A stretch of DNA of 64,000 bases from Neobacillus muris (GCF_943193175.1 NZ_CALPDF010000005.1:124001-188000), one strand, 5' to 3'. Counted from the stretch's first letter, positions 31,879 to 40,718 are shown. The notes: a model not told the origin generated them from the sequence alone. Program-made: numbers and translations.

Positions 31879-32340
31879 TTAGCTGGCAGTCGTTTTCACA
31901 TATACCTTTGTTGGCTGGCCATTAAAAATATAGGCTTCCGCCATATAACTCCATCCGTATTTTTCATAATACCCCTCTAAATCTGTACAAAGGTAAAAAT
32001 TTTCAAATCCTTTCTTATTGGCCTCTTTGGCAGCATGTTGAAGCAAAAGAGAGCCAAATCCTTTTCCTCTTAATTCTGGAATAACATATAAACAAGCCAA
32101 CCATGGAGTTAGATCCTGGCGGCTTATTAAATCGTTTGTTAGCAAGGCATAGGAACCGATTAGCTGATCATTTTGGAGAGCCAAATAAAAACGAGGCAAT
32201 TCACTTTTGGCGTTGCAAGAATGTTTCATGCAATCATGATAAAACCTCACATTTTCTGTGCTTCCCCATTGTTTCCAAAAGAAGTCTACGGCTTGATCAA
32301 ACAAATCCATTCTATCTTTTATTTCATATATCTTTATCAT
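31879..32340 (-). CDS. GNAT-family N-acetyltransferase
   Basis: 153 residues. The acetyl-CoA loop is 'LYVIPELRGKGFGSLLLQHAAKEANKKG' (R-G-x-G-F-G variant of Q/RxxGxG/A), preceded by 'LIGSYALLTND', and the C-terminal strand is 'YEKYGWSYMAEAYIFNG'. The acceptor substrate is unknown. The start at 32340 follows GGGGGAAAA. It is a single-gene unit. Confidence 0.88.
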   Translation of the reverse strand: MIKIYEIKDRMDLFDQAVDFFWKQWGSTENVRFYHDCMKHSCNAKSELPRFYLALQNDQLIGSYALLTNDLISRQDLTPWLACLYVIPELRGKGFGSLLLQHAAKEANKKGFENFYLCTDLEGYYEKYGWSYMAEAYIFNGQPTKVYVKTTAS

Positions 32341-32504
32341 TTTTCCCCCTTAAAATACCTGCGACGTCCTGAACCTTATTGATGAACTTCCAAATTATAG
32401 GTAACAAATTTATTTTAAACGATTCCACTATGGGATGTCATTTATTTTCCAATGTTAGACATGTTTTTTCTTGGAAGATATACTAAGTATAGGGAGAGTG
32501 AAAG

Positions 32505-34133
32505 ATGAAAAATATTTTCCGGATTTTAGTCGGTATCGCGGTGATCCTTATTGTATCTTGTTTATTTTTTGTTCTAACCTTGTACTTAGATGGACAAGCT
32601 GGGATTAATGCATGGCTTCTTCTTGTTTTTTCCATACTTCTTGTTATTGTATTTAGCTTTAGATCGAAAACCTATTCGTCAAAAAACAAGAGCAAGCTGG
32701 TCATAGCGATCCTTTCAGCCATCTTCCTCACACTATCTACTCTGGTAATAGCCTTTTTAAACTTAGCAATCTATCAATTAGATGACTATTTATATGAAGA
32801 TAATCAAGTCCTGACCACTGAACAAAAAATGGATTATTACAAAGAAATAACTGATAGTATCACAAGTAATAAAAGCAATCAGCAATTAGAACAAATGGAC
32901 CATCAAAAGGTTGGCAATATTACGTTTTACTATACAAAAGACATGGATGATCAACAGTTGATCGATGCAGCAATGAAAGCAATCGACACGGCAAAAACCA
33001 AGTACCAAAGCTTATTTGGGAAAGTCGATCACACTCTCCCGGTTAAAGTTGTTTTCTTTGATAATCTTAACGAGCTTTCCATGAATAATGATAAAAGATT
33101 GGATGGGGCCAAATTCGGGGGTGAATATCATGCTAGCGACCAGACAATTCATATACCGATACCTTCTGATATGATCCCACTGAACGAATTTAAAGAGACG
33201 ATGATGCATGAATATGCCCATCATCTCATGTACTCAGGTTTGGGCCAGCCTTCATTTGGAAATTTGCCCGTCTGGTTTAATGAAGGGGCAGCCAGTTACA
33301 TAGAGGACTTTACTCTCGGAGTCAGAGATTTGGATGAGAACTTTGAGTTTGTAAGTTTTGATGATTTAACGACTCTTGGACAATGGCGGAGCCATCTAAA
33401 AGAACCGTATGATCCCTATTCCGAGAGCCGTTTGCTCATTAGTTATTTAATCGAACATGAGGGGCCAAATGTCCTTCAAAAACTTATGGATGTGCCGGAA
33501 CCGACTTCTTTTGATGAGGCTTTTAAAGCCGTAACCGCTCAGAGCATTAGCGATTATGGAGAGACCTTTATCAAGGAAATGAATAATGTTCGAGAATTAA
33601 TGGATAAAGCAGACACCCTGGACATCGAAAAGGATTGGCAAGGAGAGCTGGCAGTTCTGGATCAAGTCCTATCAATGGTTCCAAATCATGTTCTTGCCAA
33701 TCACCGAATCGGCAACATCTATATGGAAATGGGCGATTATAAAAAGGCAAAAGAGTACCGTGAGACGGTTCTGTATTTGGATCCAGAAAATGCTGCCTCC
33801 TATACCTATTATGCAGATACCTTGCTTTTCAATGGTGAAATAGATACTGCGGTTGAGTCTGTGGAAAAGGCTAGTGAACTAGCAAAAATGGAGCCTGAAG
33901 GGAATGGCTGGCAAGAAGGATATTTAGCTCATTTAATGGACTTAAAAAAAAGCATTAGCGAAGGAAATCCTCTTCAGGGCTATCTAACCATGATTAACAG
34001 TGATTATGTCCTCTTTGACCAAGATAAATTAAACTTGATTGATGTAGCTTTGGCCAGTTATCCCAATGCCAAGTCAGCCGACAAGGAAAAATTGGTGGAA
34101 ATGAAACGAGAAATAGAGACTGGGAAGGAATAA
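32505..34133 (+). CDS. Membrane gluzincin peptidase (peptidase MA-like) with TPR tail
   Basis: 542 residues. Three hydrophobic segments lie at about 5-28, 36-52 and 66-90. The zinc motif HExxH is in 'KETMMHEYAHHLMYSGLG', followed by 'VWFNEGAASYIEDF' with the downstream Glu ligand, as in the peptidase MA / M48-like 'collagenase-type' gluzincins. The C-terminal ~150 residues hold TPR-like pairs ('VLANHRIGNIYMEMGDYKKAKEYRETVLYLDP', 'AASYTYYADTLLFNGEIDTAVESVEKASEL'). The catalytic domain is predicted outside the membrane. Substrate unknown. It starts at ATG 32505 after GGGAGAG. Confidence 0.82.
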   Translation: MKNIFRILVGIAVILIVSCLFFVLTLYLDGQAGINAWLLLVFSILLVIVFSFRSKTYSSKNKSKLVIAILSAIFLTLSTLVIAFLNLAIYQLDDYLYEDNQVLTTEQKMDYYKEITDSITSNKSNQQLEQMDHQKVGNITFYYTKDMDDQQLIDAAMKAIDTAKTKYQSLFGKVDHTLPVKVVFFDNLNELSMNNDKRLDGAKFGGEYHASDQTIHIPIPSDMIPLNEFKETMMHEYAHHLMYSGLGQPSFGNLPVWFNEGAASYIEDFTLGVRDLDENFEFVSFDDLTTLGQWRSHLKEPYDPYSESRLLISYLIEHEGPNVLQKLMDVPEPTSFDEAFKAVTAQSISDYGETFIKEMNNVRELMDKADTLDIEKDWQGELAVLDQVLSMVPNHVLANHRIGNIYMEMGDYKKAKEYRETVLYLDPENAASYTYYADTLLFNGEIDTAVESVEKASELAKMEPEGNGWQEGYLAHLMDLKKSISEGNPLQGYLTMINSDYVLFDQDKLNLIDVALASYPNAKSADKEKLVEMKREIETGKE

Positions 34134-34170
34134 GGACAAGCCTCTAACAGACTGCAGATGGCTTGTCCTT
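34132..34170 (+). terminator. Terminator after the membrane peptidase gene
   Basis: AAGGACAAGCC (34132-34142) and GGCTTGTCCTT (34160-34170) form a perfect 11-bp stem; the following T content is low. Confidence 0.7.
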
Positions 34171-34286
34171 ATCCTTCATATCATTTCATCGTTTATTCAC
34201 TGTATTTTTCCACTTCTGGTGTTAAACTTAAAATATATTTGAGCTCCATAAGAAAATGATCTCCATAAAGAAAGGGATGTTTACTA

Positions 34287-34628
34287 GTGAAAATTGAATT
34301 TGAAAATGTCACTATAAATTTTCTCCCTTTCATCATAGCTGCCATCATTCTCTTCTTGTTAATGAAATGGGGCAAAGAATTAGAAAATCGGCGGTTTACG
34401 CTATTTTTTTATTTCTTGATCAGTTCCTACATAGCGCCGCTTTATTCCCGTTACACAGAAACAGGCGGTTTATTTCAGATATGGTTCCCTTTAGGTTTTG
34501 TCTTAGTCACCGCTTATCTGCATGCATATAAAAGAAGCCATCCCGCCAAAATAAAGGCCAGTCTACTAGGTTTAATTCTGGCAATCTATCTTTTAATTCA
34601 AAAATATATAGATTTTCCATTAGACTAA
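34287..34628 (+). CDS. Small membrane protein of unknown function
   Basis: 113 residues from GTG 34287. Three or four hydrophobic segments (about 12-28, 39-55, 64-82 and 92-106) are separated by short charged loops ('KWGKELENRR', 'AYKRSHPAKIKA'). No family is recognised. GAAAGGGA lies ~10 bases upstream. Flanked by terminator-like hairpins on both sides, it appears to be its own transcription unit. Confidence 0.6.
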   Translation: MKIEFENVTINFLPFIIAAIILFLLMKWGKELENRRFTLFFYFLISSYIAPLYSRYTETGGLFQIWFPLGFVLVTAYLHAYKRSHPAKIKASLLGLILAIYLLIQKYIDFPLD

Positions 34629-34631
34629 AAC

Positions 34632-34660
34632 GGACCAGGGACAGACCTGTCCCTTTGTCC
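34632..34660 (+). repeat. Palindrome GGGACAG-AC-CTGTCCC (possible terminator or dispersed repeat)
   Basis: GGGACAG (34638-34644) and CTGTCCC (34647-34653) are perfect arms extended by outer GGAC/GTCC. It starts 4 bp after the small membrane gene. There is no T-run. I recall this 'CAGGGACAGACCTGTCCC' text as a common intergenic repeat in Bacillus relatives. Confidence 0.45.
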
Positions 34661-34702
34661 ATAACTTCTAACATGATGATCATGTCTGGTGAAATACCTC
34701 TC

Positions 34703-36766
34703 TCATTCCAATGAAATCTTCACAACATCAGCCAAATATTTGGTTGTGTTATATCCATAAATCTCCAATCTTTTTGGATTCACTTCTTCTCCAACGTTGT
34801 CACTGTGCAATTCTATGTTATCAACTGTAGTGAAGTATCGAGGCTGCTCAATTTCTTCATAGGCAAAATTGCCTCGATTCAAATCGTATTCTTTCCCGTT
34901 TTTATCAACCAGCACTCCTTCTGGACTCATATCCATTGAAGTAGGGACCGTTTCATCCTCACCTATAATATTAAATTGAAGCGACTCATATGCTCGATTT
35001 TTAATGTCATGATTGCTTAAGACCACTTTGGTCGGCTGTCCCACTTCCACCTTTTCGATGGTGATTGTGCTGCCTGCATAGTCAAAGGTTTGAGGATATT
35101 CTCTAGACGCATCCAGTTCAATGCTTTTATGGTCCTCAATATTTAGATTAATGGCTCCAAAATGGACTTTAACCTCTTTTGGCTTTTCTCCTGCTAGAGC
35201 TTCAAATGGTGTTTGAAAAGTACTCCAATCCATGTCTTGATTGGTTTCCACAAAAGAGCTGCCATAAATATCCGCTTTCACTTTTTTATCGTTCACTTCT
35301 AAACTGTCAAAATTAAGAAACATTTGCTTCTTTGACTGTTCATTTCTAATGCTATATTGCAAAATCGCCGCGGTTGGAGCGATGGTTAGTTTATCAAATC
35401 GAACCGGGATCCCTTCAATTTCGGTTTCTTCATTCAATGCATATTCGATGGAAGGCTGTCTCGTTACGGGGATCTCGAAATTCCAATCCCCTGTTGCATA
35501 GTCCATTTCATCATTCATCCTAAACCCATTCTCATCATAAGAATTAGGATTCAATTTCATAAGTCTTGAAATATTGAGTTTGATTGTCCCGTTATCCTTG
35601 GAAAGTGGGAGCAGACTAATTTTTCCCTGATAAACGTTCTTGGCTTCCTTATTTACCTCTGATTCAAGGTCAAGCGGATTGTACCGTGGATTTGCTGAAC
35701 GGTTCATGATTTCATATGAATTCTCCACAAATACCCCATCATCATAATTTATTACATATTGATTATCTTTATTTGTATCTTCGATTTCATAAAAAACAAG
35801 CGTCTGAACCTCGTCAGCAACCACACCCTTGATCTTGATTTTCACCCCATCGCTTTTTGCTTCCAGGTTCAGCCTTTCACCCAGGTCCTGTTTCAAAAAG
35901 GCACGCAATTCCAGATTCTCCTCTGTCCATGTATAGTAGAGGCTGGAAAACATTCCTGTAAAATAACCTATACCCATTAACAATGCGAACATACCGGCAA
36001 TAACAAGCGCTTTTCTTTTCCGTTTCTGGTTCTTCTCTTTTCTGCGCCTATCCGTTTCTGCCAATCGATTTTTGACGTTTTCCATGAAGCCAGATGGCAT
36101 AGGCAAATCTTCCATCCTTTCCGTGAGCTCCAGCATGACATCCTGGAATGCTGCCAAATCCTCCTGACAGTTTTGGCATTGATAAATATGCTTTTCTAAA
36201 TCAATCTTCCTCGACCGCTCCAAGGTTCTTTCTAAGTAATCGATGTAATCCCCGTGATACTCCTTACAGCCGTAAAAGGCTGATCCGTACCCCATTTCTT
36301 TTCTAAGAGACTGGATCCCAGAAAACAAAAGCTCTTTTACCTTTTGCACTGAAACTTGGAGAAGATGTGCTGTTTGATCCATAGGGATTCCATTTATATA
36401 GGTAAGGACAACCGCTTCTTTCTCGGACTCTTTCAGTTGGTCAAGCGCTATAAATAAATCCTGCCGCAGTTCACTTTCCTTTGAAACTTGTAAATTTTTA
36501 TCATGAGAAAACTCACGGCAGATATGTATGAATATGGAGGTAACCCATGTTTCGAATGATGTTTCATTTTTAAATCGTGGAAGTTCCTTTTGGACCTTTA
36601 TAATGGACAAGTAAAAAAGCTCTTCCATTTGCTGTTGAGTTCTAAGATAGGTCCAGCCAAGTGTATAGAACGCTTGGCTATGCTGTTCGAACCAATCGAG
36701 GATGGATCCCGCTCCTTTTTCTCTTATCGCAGTGATCGAAACGGGATCCATTTTTGCTGGAATCAT
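34703..36766 (-). CDS. ECF sigma factor fused to anti-sigma / DUF4179-type membrane sensor
   Basis: 687 residues from ATG 36766, nine bases after AGGGGGG. In order: sigma region 2 (about 30-90, 'ILDWFEQHSQAFYTLGWTYLRTQQQMEELFYLSIIKV'), sigma region 4 helix-turn-helix (about 108-165, 'LKESEKEAVVLTYINGIPMDQTAHLLQVSVQKVKELL'), a zinc anti-sigma motif H-x3-C-x2-C ('HIYQCQNC'), one membrane helix (about 255-278), then a ~400-residue beta-rich outside domain of DUF4179/DUF5643 type. Sigma and anti-sigma normally are separate genes. Here one chain would hold both, tethering the sigma part to the membrane. Target genes are unknown. Confidence 0.82.
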   Translation of the reverse strand: MIPAKMDPVSITAIREKGAGSILDWFEQHSQAFYTLGWTYLRTQQQMEELFYLSIIKVQKELPRFKNETSFETWVTSIFIHICREFSHDKNLQVSKESELRQDLFIALDQLKESEKEAVVLTYINGIPMDQTAHLLQVSVQKVKELLFSGIQSLRKEMGYGSAFYGCKEYHGDYIDYLERTLERSRKIDLEKHIYQCQNCQEDLAAFQDVMLELTERMEDLPMPSGFMENVKNRLAETDRRRKEKNQKRKRKALVIAGMFALLMGIGYFTGMFSSLYYTWTEENLELRAFLKQDLGERLNLEAKSDGVKIKIKGVVADEVQTLVFYEIEDTNKDNQYVINYDDGVFVENSYEIMNRSANPRYNPLDLESEVNKEAKNVYQGKISLLPLSKDNGTIKLNISRLMKLNPNSYDENGFRMNDEMDYATGDWNFEIPVTRQPSIEYALNEETEIEGIPVRFDKLTIAPTAAILQYSIRNEQSKKQMFLNFDSLEVNDKKVKADIYGSSFVETNQDMDWSTFQTPFEALAGEKPKEVKVHFGAINLNIEDHKSIELDASREYPQTFDYAGSTITIEKVEVGQPTKVVLSNHDIKNRAYESLQFNIIGEDETVPTSMDMSPEGVLVDKNGKEYDLNRGNFAYEEIEQPRYFTTVDNIELHSDNVGEEVNPKRLEIYGYNTTKYLADVVKISLE

Positions 36767-36926
36767 ATTGTGTTTCCCCCCTTTAACCAAATCGTATGAA
36801 ATTCTATTTTATTTTTCTTATGAATAGAGTTAAGGTTATAGTAAAATCAGCCTACAGATCCTTTAGTGCAATAAGTTCTACAAAAAAAGCGTTAATCCTT
36901 CTTAACCTTAAAAATGATATATTAAC

Positions 36927-36970
36927 AAAACGCCTAATCCCTTATGTACTAAGGGTTTAGGCGTTTTTTA
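36927..36970. terminator. Terminator downstream of the sulfur operon
   Basis: AAACGCCTAA...TTAGGCGTTT with an inner CCCTT/AAGGG makes a long stem near 36928-36966, followed by TTTTTT on plus and TTTTG on minus. It lies ~80 bp past the TauE relic, so it ends the minus-strand sulfur operon. Confidence 0.8.
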
Positions 36971-37050
36971 TTGCAATTCATGAATTTGCTTTTCACACAT
37001 CAATAAAATAGATGGTTGAAAAAGATCGAACCATCCGAATTTTATTCAAA

Positions 37051-37345
37051 TTATAAAATTGTCGTCCACGTCTTCATTGCCACAGCAAAAATTAAAATTC
37101 CCATGATAATTTGTAATACCTTAGTATTCACTCTTTTACCAGTATAAGCACCTATAGGTGAAGCGATTAAACTCGCAACCACCATAATGAGAGCAGGCAA
37201 AATTGACACTTGTCCTGTTGAGATTTTTCCAGAAACAGTTCCAATCGATGAAATAAGTGTGATGGCTAAGGACGAGACAATTGTCATCCTAGTTGGGATC
37301 TTTAACACAACTCCTCTTAAGAAAAGAGAACCTACATTGGTTCCC
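37051..37345 (-). pseudogene. TauE/SafE (TSUP) sulfite exporter, C-terminal remnant
   Basis: The frame is open from a stop near 37347 and encodes 'VGSLFLRGVVLKIPTRMTIVSSLAITLISSIGTVSGKISTGQV', then 'ALIMVVASLIASPIGAYTGKRVNTKVLQIIMGILIF', the C-terminal third of TSUP permeases. Family members have ~250 residues with eight membrane segments; here at most ~98 remain, with no proper N-terminus. A GTG at 37308 follows AGAGGAG too closely. In cst-type operons tauE exports sulfite or thiosulfate. Loss here would leave that step to another gene. Confidence 0.75.
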
Positions 37346-37352
37346 CATTATT

Positions 37353-37580
37353 TTACCCTTTCTTAATCCAAAATATTAGCACGCCGTTTTCTTCTACATG
37401 TTTCATAAGCTCGTGTCCGCCTGATTTCGCCCAGGCTGCTAGGTCATTTTTTGCCCCTTTATCAGTTGTATGCACTTCTAAAACTTGACCGGATTCAAGC
37501 TCTCCAATTGCTTTTTTTGTTTTAACAATCGGCAATGGACATGCCAATCCTTTAGCGTCTACTATTTTTGATGCTTCCAT
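37353..37580 (-). CDS. tusA: TusA/SirA-type sulfur carrier
   Basis: 75 residues from ATG 37580, behind ATTGGAGG. The conserved CPxP motif with active cysteine is in 'VDAKGLACPLPIVKTKKAI', followed by 'LEVHTTDKGAKNDLAAWAKSGGHEL'. TusA proteins carry persulfide sulfur between donors and acceptors in the cytoplasm. It is 25 bp after the rhodanese-MBL gene and part of the persulfide operon. A second TusA domain (38837-39412) and a dead copy (40796-40885) occur in the same locus. Confidence 0.92.
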   Translation of the reverse strand: MEASKIVDAKGLACPLPIVKTKKAIGELESGQVLEVHTTDKGAKNDLAAWAKSGGHELMKHVEENGVLIFWIKKG

Positions 37581-37605
37581 TTTAATAATACCTCCAATTT
37601 TAGTC

Positions 37606-38733
37606 TTAACGAACCGCACAACGATTTGGCCCGATTTCCATTTCGCGCTGCTCATCCATGTCTGGGCTGATTTTCCCCATATTGGTTTGACGAATCTTTT
37701 GATAGTCATTTGGTTGCGGCGGCAAGTTTTCCGTTACCAATCTTCTAAATTCATTTTCATCTTCAATATTAAGCCCGTGATTTTTCGCAAAGAGTGTACC
37801 TAAATTTTCTGATACACTGCCATCATTGTTTAACTCATCAATGATCATAAAATGCGCTGGAAGAACGATAAGTTCTTCAGATAATTCTCTATAACGCTTA
37901 TAAAGAGTCTCCCTTAAATCTCCTACCCAGTCCTCTGCCTTGCCTGCAAGGTCAGGTCTGCCAATTGAATCGATGAATAAGATATCACCTGAAAGCAGGA
38001 ACTTATTATCCACTACAAAAGAAGTCGAACCAATCGTGTGGCCAGGAGAATATAATGCATGAATAGTAATGACCGTATTTCCGATAGTTATGTCATTCCC
38101 GTCTTCTAATGGTTGGTAATCAAAGGTTACTTCTGTTGCATCCTTTGGCGGCAGCCAGTAGGTTGCGCCAGTTTTCTCAGCAATTGTCCGTCCTCCGGAA
38201 ATATGGTCAGCATGAAGGTGCGTATCAAAAACGCGGGTAATTTTCGCGCCAATGCTATTAGCAAATTCAAGATACGTATCCGTCATACGTGTTGCATCAA
38301 TCAGTGCTGCTTCACCGTGTGAAACAATCATGTAGGATAGACAGCCTTTACCAATTCGAACAAACTGAAAAATTTCTCCTCCATCATTCAGGTCACCCAG
38401 CTTAACTGGTTCTAAATGCTCACTCCATGACTTCATTCCACCTTTAAGGTATGACACGTTTAACCCGGCATCGGAAAGCATTTCTGCTACCATTACGGAT
38501 GAGCCTTCCTTTGCACACACCACTAATACTTCTTTATCAGTAGGAATCTTTTCAATCACTTCTTCTACTCCATCAAGCAATTCAAAATAAGGAACATTTA
38601 AATACTTAAAGTTTTCACCATCGATTTTCCAATCTTTATAATCACTTTCATTTCGAACGTCCAGAATAAATAACTCTTCTTTATTAAAAACTCTTTGGGT
38701 TACCTCTTTTGAAGTCATTCCTTTTACAGTCAT
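37606..38733 (-). CDS. Rhodanese-MBL persulfide dioxygenase-like protein (CstB-related)
   Basis: 375 residues. An N-terminal rhodanese domain (about 5-108) has the active Cys in '[18 protein letters not shown]'. A metallo-beta-lactamase domain (about 120-330) has '[22 protein letters not shown]' (HxHxDH), '[11 protein letters not shown]' and '[17 protein letters not shown]', matching ETHE1-type persulfide dioxygenases. It oxidises glutathione-, bacillithiol- or CoA-persulfide to sulfite. S. aureus CstB has MBL-rhodanese order and a second rhodanese, so this arrangement is inverted and shorter. It starts at ATG 38733 after a GGGGGGAAAAGG run. Confidence 0.88.
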   Translation of the reverse strand: MTVKGMTSKEVTQRVFNKEELFILDVRNESDYKDWKIDGENFKYLNVPYFELLDGVEEVIEKIPTDKEVLVVCAKEGSSVMVAEMLSDAGLNVSYLKGGMKSWSEHLEPVKLGDLNDGGEIFQFVRIGKGCLSYMIVSHGEAALIDATRMTDTYLEFANSIGAKITRVFDTHLHADHISGGRTIAEKTGATYWLPPKDATEVTFDYQPLEDGNDITIGNTVITIHALYSPGHTIGSTSFVVDNKFLLSGDILFIDSIGRPDLAGKAEDWVGDLRETLYKRYRELSEELIVLPAHFMIIDELNNDGSVSENLGTLFAKNHGLNIEDENEFRRLVTENLPPQPNDYQKIRQTNMGKISPDMDEQREMEIGPNRCAVR

Positions 38734-38836
38734 TTTCCTTTTCCCCCCATGGTATTAATTTTACAAAAAATCCTTAACACAATAAGGACAACGTAAAGTT
38801 GTATAAACAGGAATTGAATTTATATTCTATATCTTC

Positions 38837-39412
38837 TCATCTATTGATTCCTGTTGTTTTCCCAGTCCATTGACTCATTCCTGGAATAACATTTATTACT
38901 TTTGTAAATCCATTTTCCGTTAATTTTTGTGCTGCAAAATCGCTGCGGTTACCTGTCCTGCAGACTACAAATATTTTATCTTGCTTGTTTAATTCATTGA
39001 CTCTGTTTTCCAATTCTCCTAAGGGAATAGAAATTGCATTAGGGATATGATTAAAGGCATATTCTGCGGCTTCTCTAACATCAATTACTACGATATTTTC
39101 GCTTGCCTCAAGATTTTTCTCTAACTCTTCGTTGCTGATTACATTTGGGTGCTTTTTTCCAATGGATTCATCATTAGAAGATTTGCGTAGAAAATGCTTT
39201 AATACGTCACCTTCCTCCAATGTACCCAAATACTGGTAACCAGTACTTTCCGACCAAGCCTTCAGGTCAGCCTTAGATCCTTTATCTGTTGCTTGAACTT
39301 CTAATACTTGCCCTGCCTCAAGATTATTCATTGCCTTTTTTGTTTTTACAATAGGCATCGGACACGCTAATCCCTTTGCATCTAAAATCATGTTTGCCTT
39401 CATGTTCAACAT
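38837..39412 (-). CDS. TusA-rhodanese fusion sulfurtransferase (CstA-like)
   Basis: 191 residues: TusA domain (about 7-76) with the active Cys in 'LDAKGLACPMPIVKTKKAM', a short linker, and a rhodanese domain (about 92-188) with 'VIDVREAAEYAFNHIPNAISIPLGEL' and active Cys in 'IFVVCRTGNRSDFAA'. S. aureus CstA joins rhodanese, TusA and DsrE; here the DsrE part is a separate gene at 40193-40672. It starts at ATG 39412, nine bases after AGGAG. A CstR-type operator lies just upstream (39433-39448). Confidence 0.9.
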   Translation of the reverse strand: MLNMKANMILDAKGLACPMPIVKTKKAMNNLEAGQVLEVQATDKGSKADLKAWSESTGYQYLGTLEEGDVLKHFLRKSSNDESIGKKHPNVISNEELEKNLEASENIVVIDVREAAEYAFNHIPNAISIPLGELENRVNELNKQDKIFVVCRTGNRSDFAAQKLTENGFTKVINVIPGMSQWTGKTTGINR

Positions 39413-39432
39413 TAATATAGTCTCCTATTTCA

Positions 39433-39448
39433 ATACCTATCAGGGTAT
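39433..39448. promoter_or_regulatory. CstR-type operator before the TusA-rhodanese gene
   Basis: ATACCTATCAGGGTAT, a G/C-flanked dyad matching ATACC(C)CTATAGG(G)GTAT at most positions. Its position upstream of a gene inside the operon suggests an internal regulated promoter. Confidence 0.55.
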
Positions 39449-39466
39449 TATTCTCATTAAAAAAAT

Positions 39467-39763
39467 TTATTCGACATTACCTTCCCAAGTAAGCATGCCG
39501 CCATTCATGTTCATTACGTTAAATCCATAGCTTTCAAGAAATTGAGTAGCGCGGCCACTTCTTGCTCCTGAACGGCAAACCATGATATACTCTTTCGTTT
39601 TATCCAACTCATGCATGCGAAACTCAACTAATCCTAATGGAATATTTACAGCACCAGGAATCTTCCCAGCTGCTACTTCATCGACTTCACGAACATCAAT
39701 AATATCTAATTTTTTTCCTTGATTTAATAATGTTTCAACTTCTTTGGCTGTAATTTGTTTCAT
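39467..39763 (-). CDS. Single-domain rhodanese
   Basis: 98 residues: 'LDIIDVREVDEVAAGKIPGAVNIPLGLVEFRMHELDKTKEYIMVCRSGARSGRATQFL', with the active-site loop C-R-S-G-A-R, then 'VMNMNGGMLTWEG'. This is a cytoplasmic sulfurtransferase that moves sulfane sulfur to thiols. The start at 39763 follows AGGAGGAGAAAT. It is 24 bp after the anchored rhodanese gene. Confidence 0.93.
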   Translation of the reverse strand: MKQITAKEVETLLNQGKKLDIIDVREVDEVAAGKIPGAVNIPLGLVEFRMHELDKTKEYIMVCRSGARSGRATQFLESYGFNVMNMNGGMLTWEGNVE

Positions 39764-39787
39764 ATTATTTCTCCTCCTAAAAATTTT

Positions 39788-40150
39788 TTAATTCCAAGTA
39801 TTCATGCCGCCTTTGACATTTGTAATTTTTGTGAATCCCAATTTTTTTAGGATCCTACTAGCCTGCCCGCTTCTCATCCCACTTTGACAAATCACAATTA
39901 CTTCTTTTTCCTTTGAAAGTTCTTTCTCTGCTTTTTGGGCAAGTTGATGGAGAGGAATATTTTTAAAACCTCTTATATGGTTTCCTTTAAACTCTCCAGG
40001 TGTACGTACATCGACAAATTGTATATTCTTATCATTTAATTCTGCTTTCAATTCCGTTGTTGAAATATTGCGAACACCATTTGTTGGTAAGAACCTCTTG
40101 AACATAATGAATAAAAATAGTGCAATAACAAGATAATTTACATATTCCAT
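39788..40150 (-). CDS. Membrane-anchored rhodanese
   Basis: 120 residues. One N-terminal membrane helix (about 3-20, 'YVNYLVIALFLFIMFKRFL') tethers a rhodanese domain with active loop 'VIVICQSGMRSGQASRIL' and closing motif 'TNVKGGMNTWN'. The few residues before the helix and the basic KRF after it place the rhodanese domain in the cytoplasm. It resembles B. subtilis YqhL-type proteins. The start at 40150 follows AGGAGG. Confidence 0.92.
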   Translation of the reverse strand: MEYVNYLVIALFLFIMFKRFLPTNGVRNISTTELKAELNDKNIQFVDVRTPGEFKGNHIRGFKNIPLHQLAQKAEKELSKEKEVIVICQSGMRSGQASRILKKLGFTKITNVKGGMNTWN

Positions 40151-40163
40151 TGGAAACCTCCTT

Positions 40164-40181
40164 TTTATACAGGGGAAGACC
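40164..40181 (-). other. Intergenic hairpin between dsrE-like and anchored rhodanese genes
   Basis: ACAGGGG and CCCCTGT form a perfect 7-bp stem with an AAGA tetraloop, just before the ribosome site of the anchored rhodanese. There is no T-run; it may affect mRNA stability or translation. Confidence 0.4.
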
Positions 40182-40192
40182 CCTGTTAGGTA

Positions 40193-40672
40193 TTATATAA
40201 ACAGATTCACATTACCTTCCTCCGCATCTGCTAAGTATGCAGCAACTCCTGCATATTCAATATTACTTAAAAGCTCTTCTTGCTTAAGACCTAACAAATC
40301 CATGGTCATTGTACAAGCTACAAGTTTTACATCTTGTTCCTGTGCCATTTCGATTAATTGGGGTAAAGGCACCGCGTTATGCTTTTTCATAATATCTTTA
40401 ATCATTTTGGGACCAAATCCGGCGAAGTTCATTTTGGAAAGTCCCATTTTATCCGCGCCTCTCGGCATCATTTTTCCAAACATTCTTTCCATGAAGCCTT
40501 TTTTCACCAAAATATTTTCATCTTTACGTAAGGCATTTAATCCCCAAAACGTATGGAAAATCGTTACATCATGATCATATGCAGCTGCACCATTTGCAAT
40601 AATATAGGCTGCCATTGCCTTATCGTAATCTCCACTGAACAAAATAATTGTTGTTTTTTTCTTTTCAGACAT
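40193..40672 (-). CDS. DsrE/DsrF/DrsH-like family protein
   Basis: 159 residues: 'KKTTIILFSGDYDKAMAAYIIANGAAAYDHDVTIFHTFWGLNALRK', a Met/Lys-rich stretch 'GFMERMFGKMMPRGADKMGLSKMNFAGFG', and 'VKLVACTMTMDLLGLKQEEL' with the conserved Cys. The family (COG2210) are peroxiredoxin-like sulfur carriers partnered with TusA and rhodanese. It follows AGGAGG and starts at ATG 40672. A CstR-type operator (40703-40718) precedes it. Confidence 0.9.
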   Translation of the reverse strand: MSEKKKTTIILFSGDYDKAMAAYIIANGAAAYDHDVTIFHTFWGLNALRKDENILVKKGFMERMFGKMMPRGADKMGLSKMNFAGFGPKMIKDIMKKHNAVPLPQLIEMAQEQDVKLVACTMTMDLLGLKQEELLSNIEYAGVAAYLADAEEGNVNLFI

Positions 40673-40702
40673 ATTGTGTACCTCCTAGAATAATCCTCTC
40701 AT

Positions 40703-40718
40703 ATACGTATGCGGGTAT
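40703..40718. promoter_or_regulatory. Degenerate CstR-type operator before the DsrE-like gene
   Basis: ATACGTATGCGGGTAT keeps the outer ATAC/GTAT and the GGGTAT half but has a weak centre. It lies 31 bp upstream of the start codon at 40672. Confidence 0.4.
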
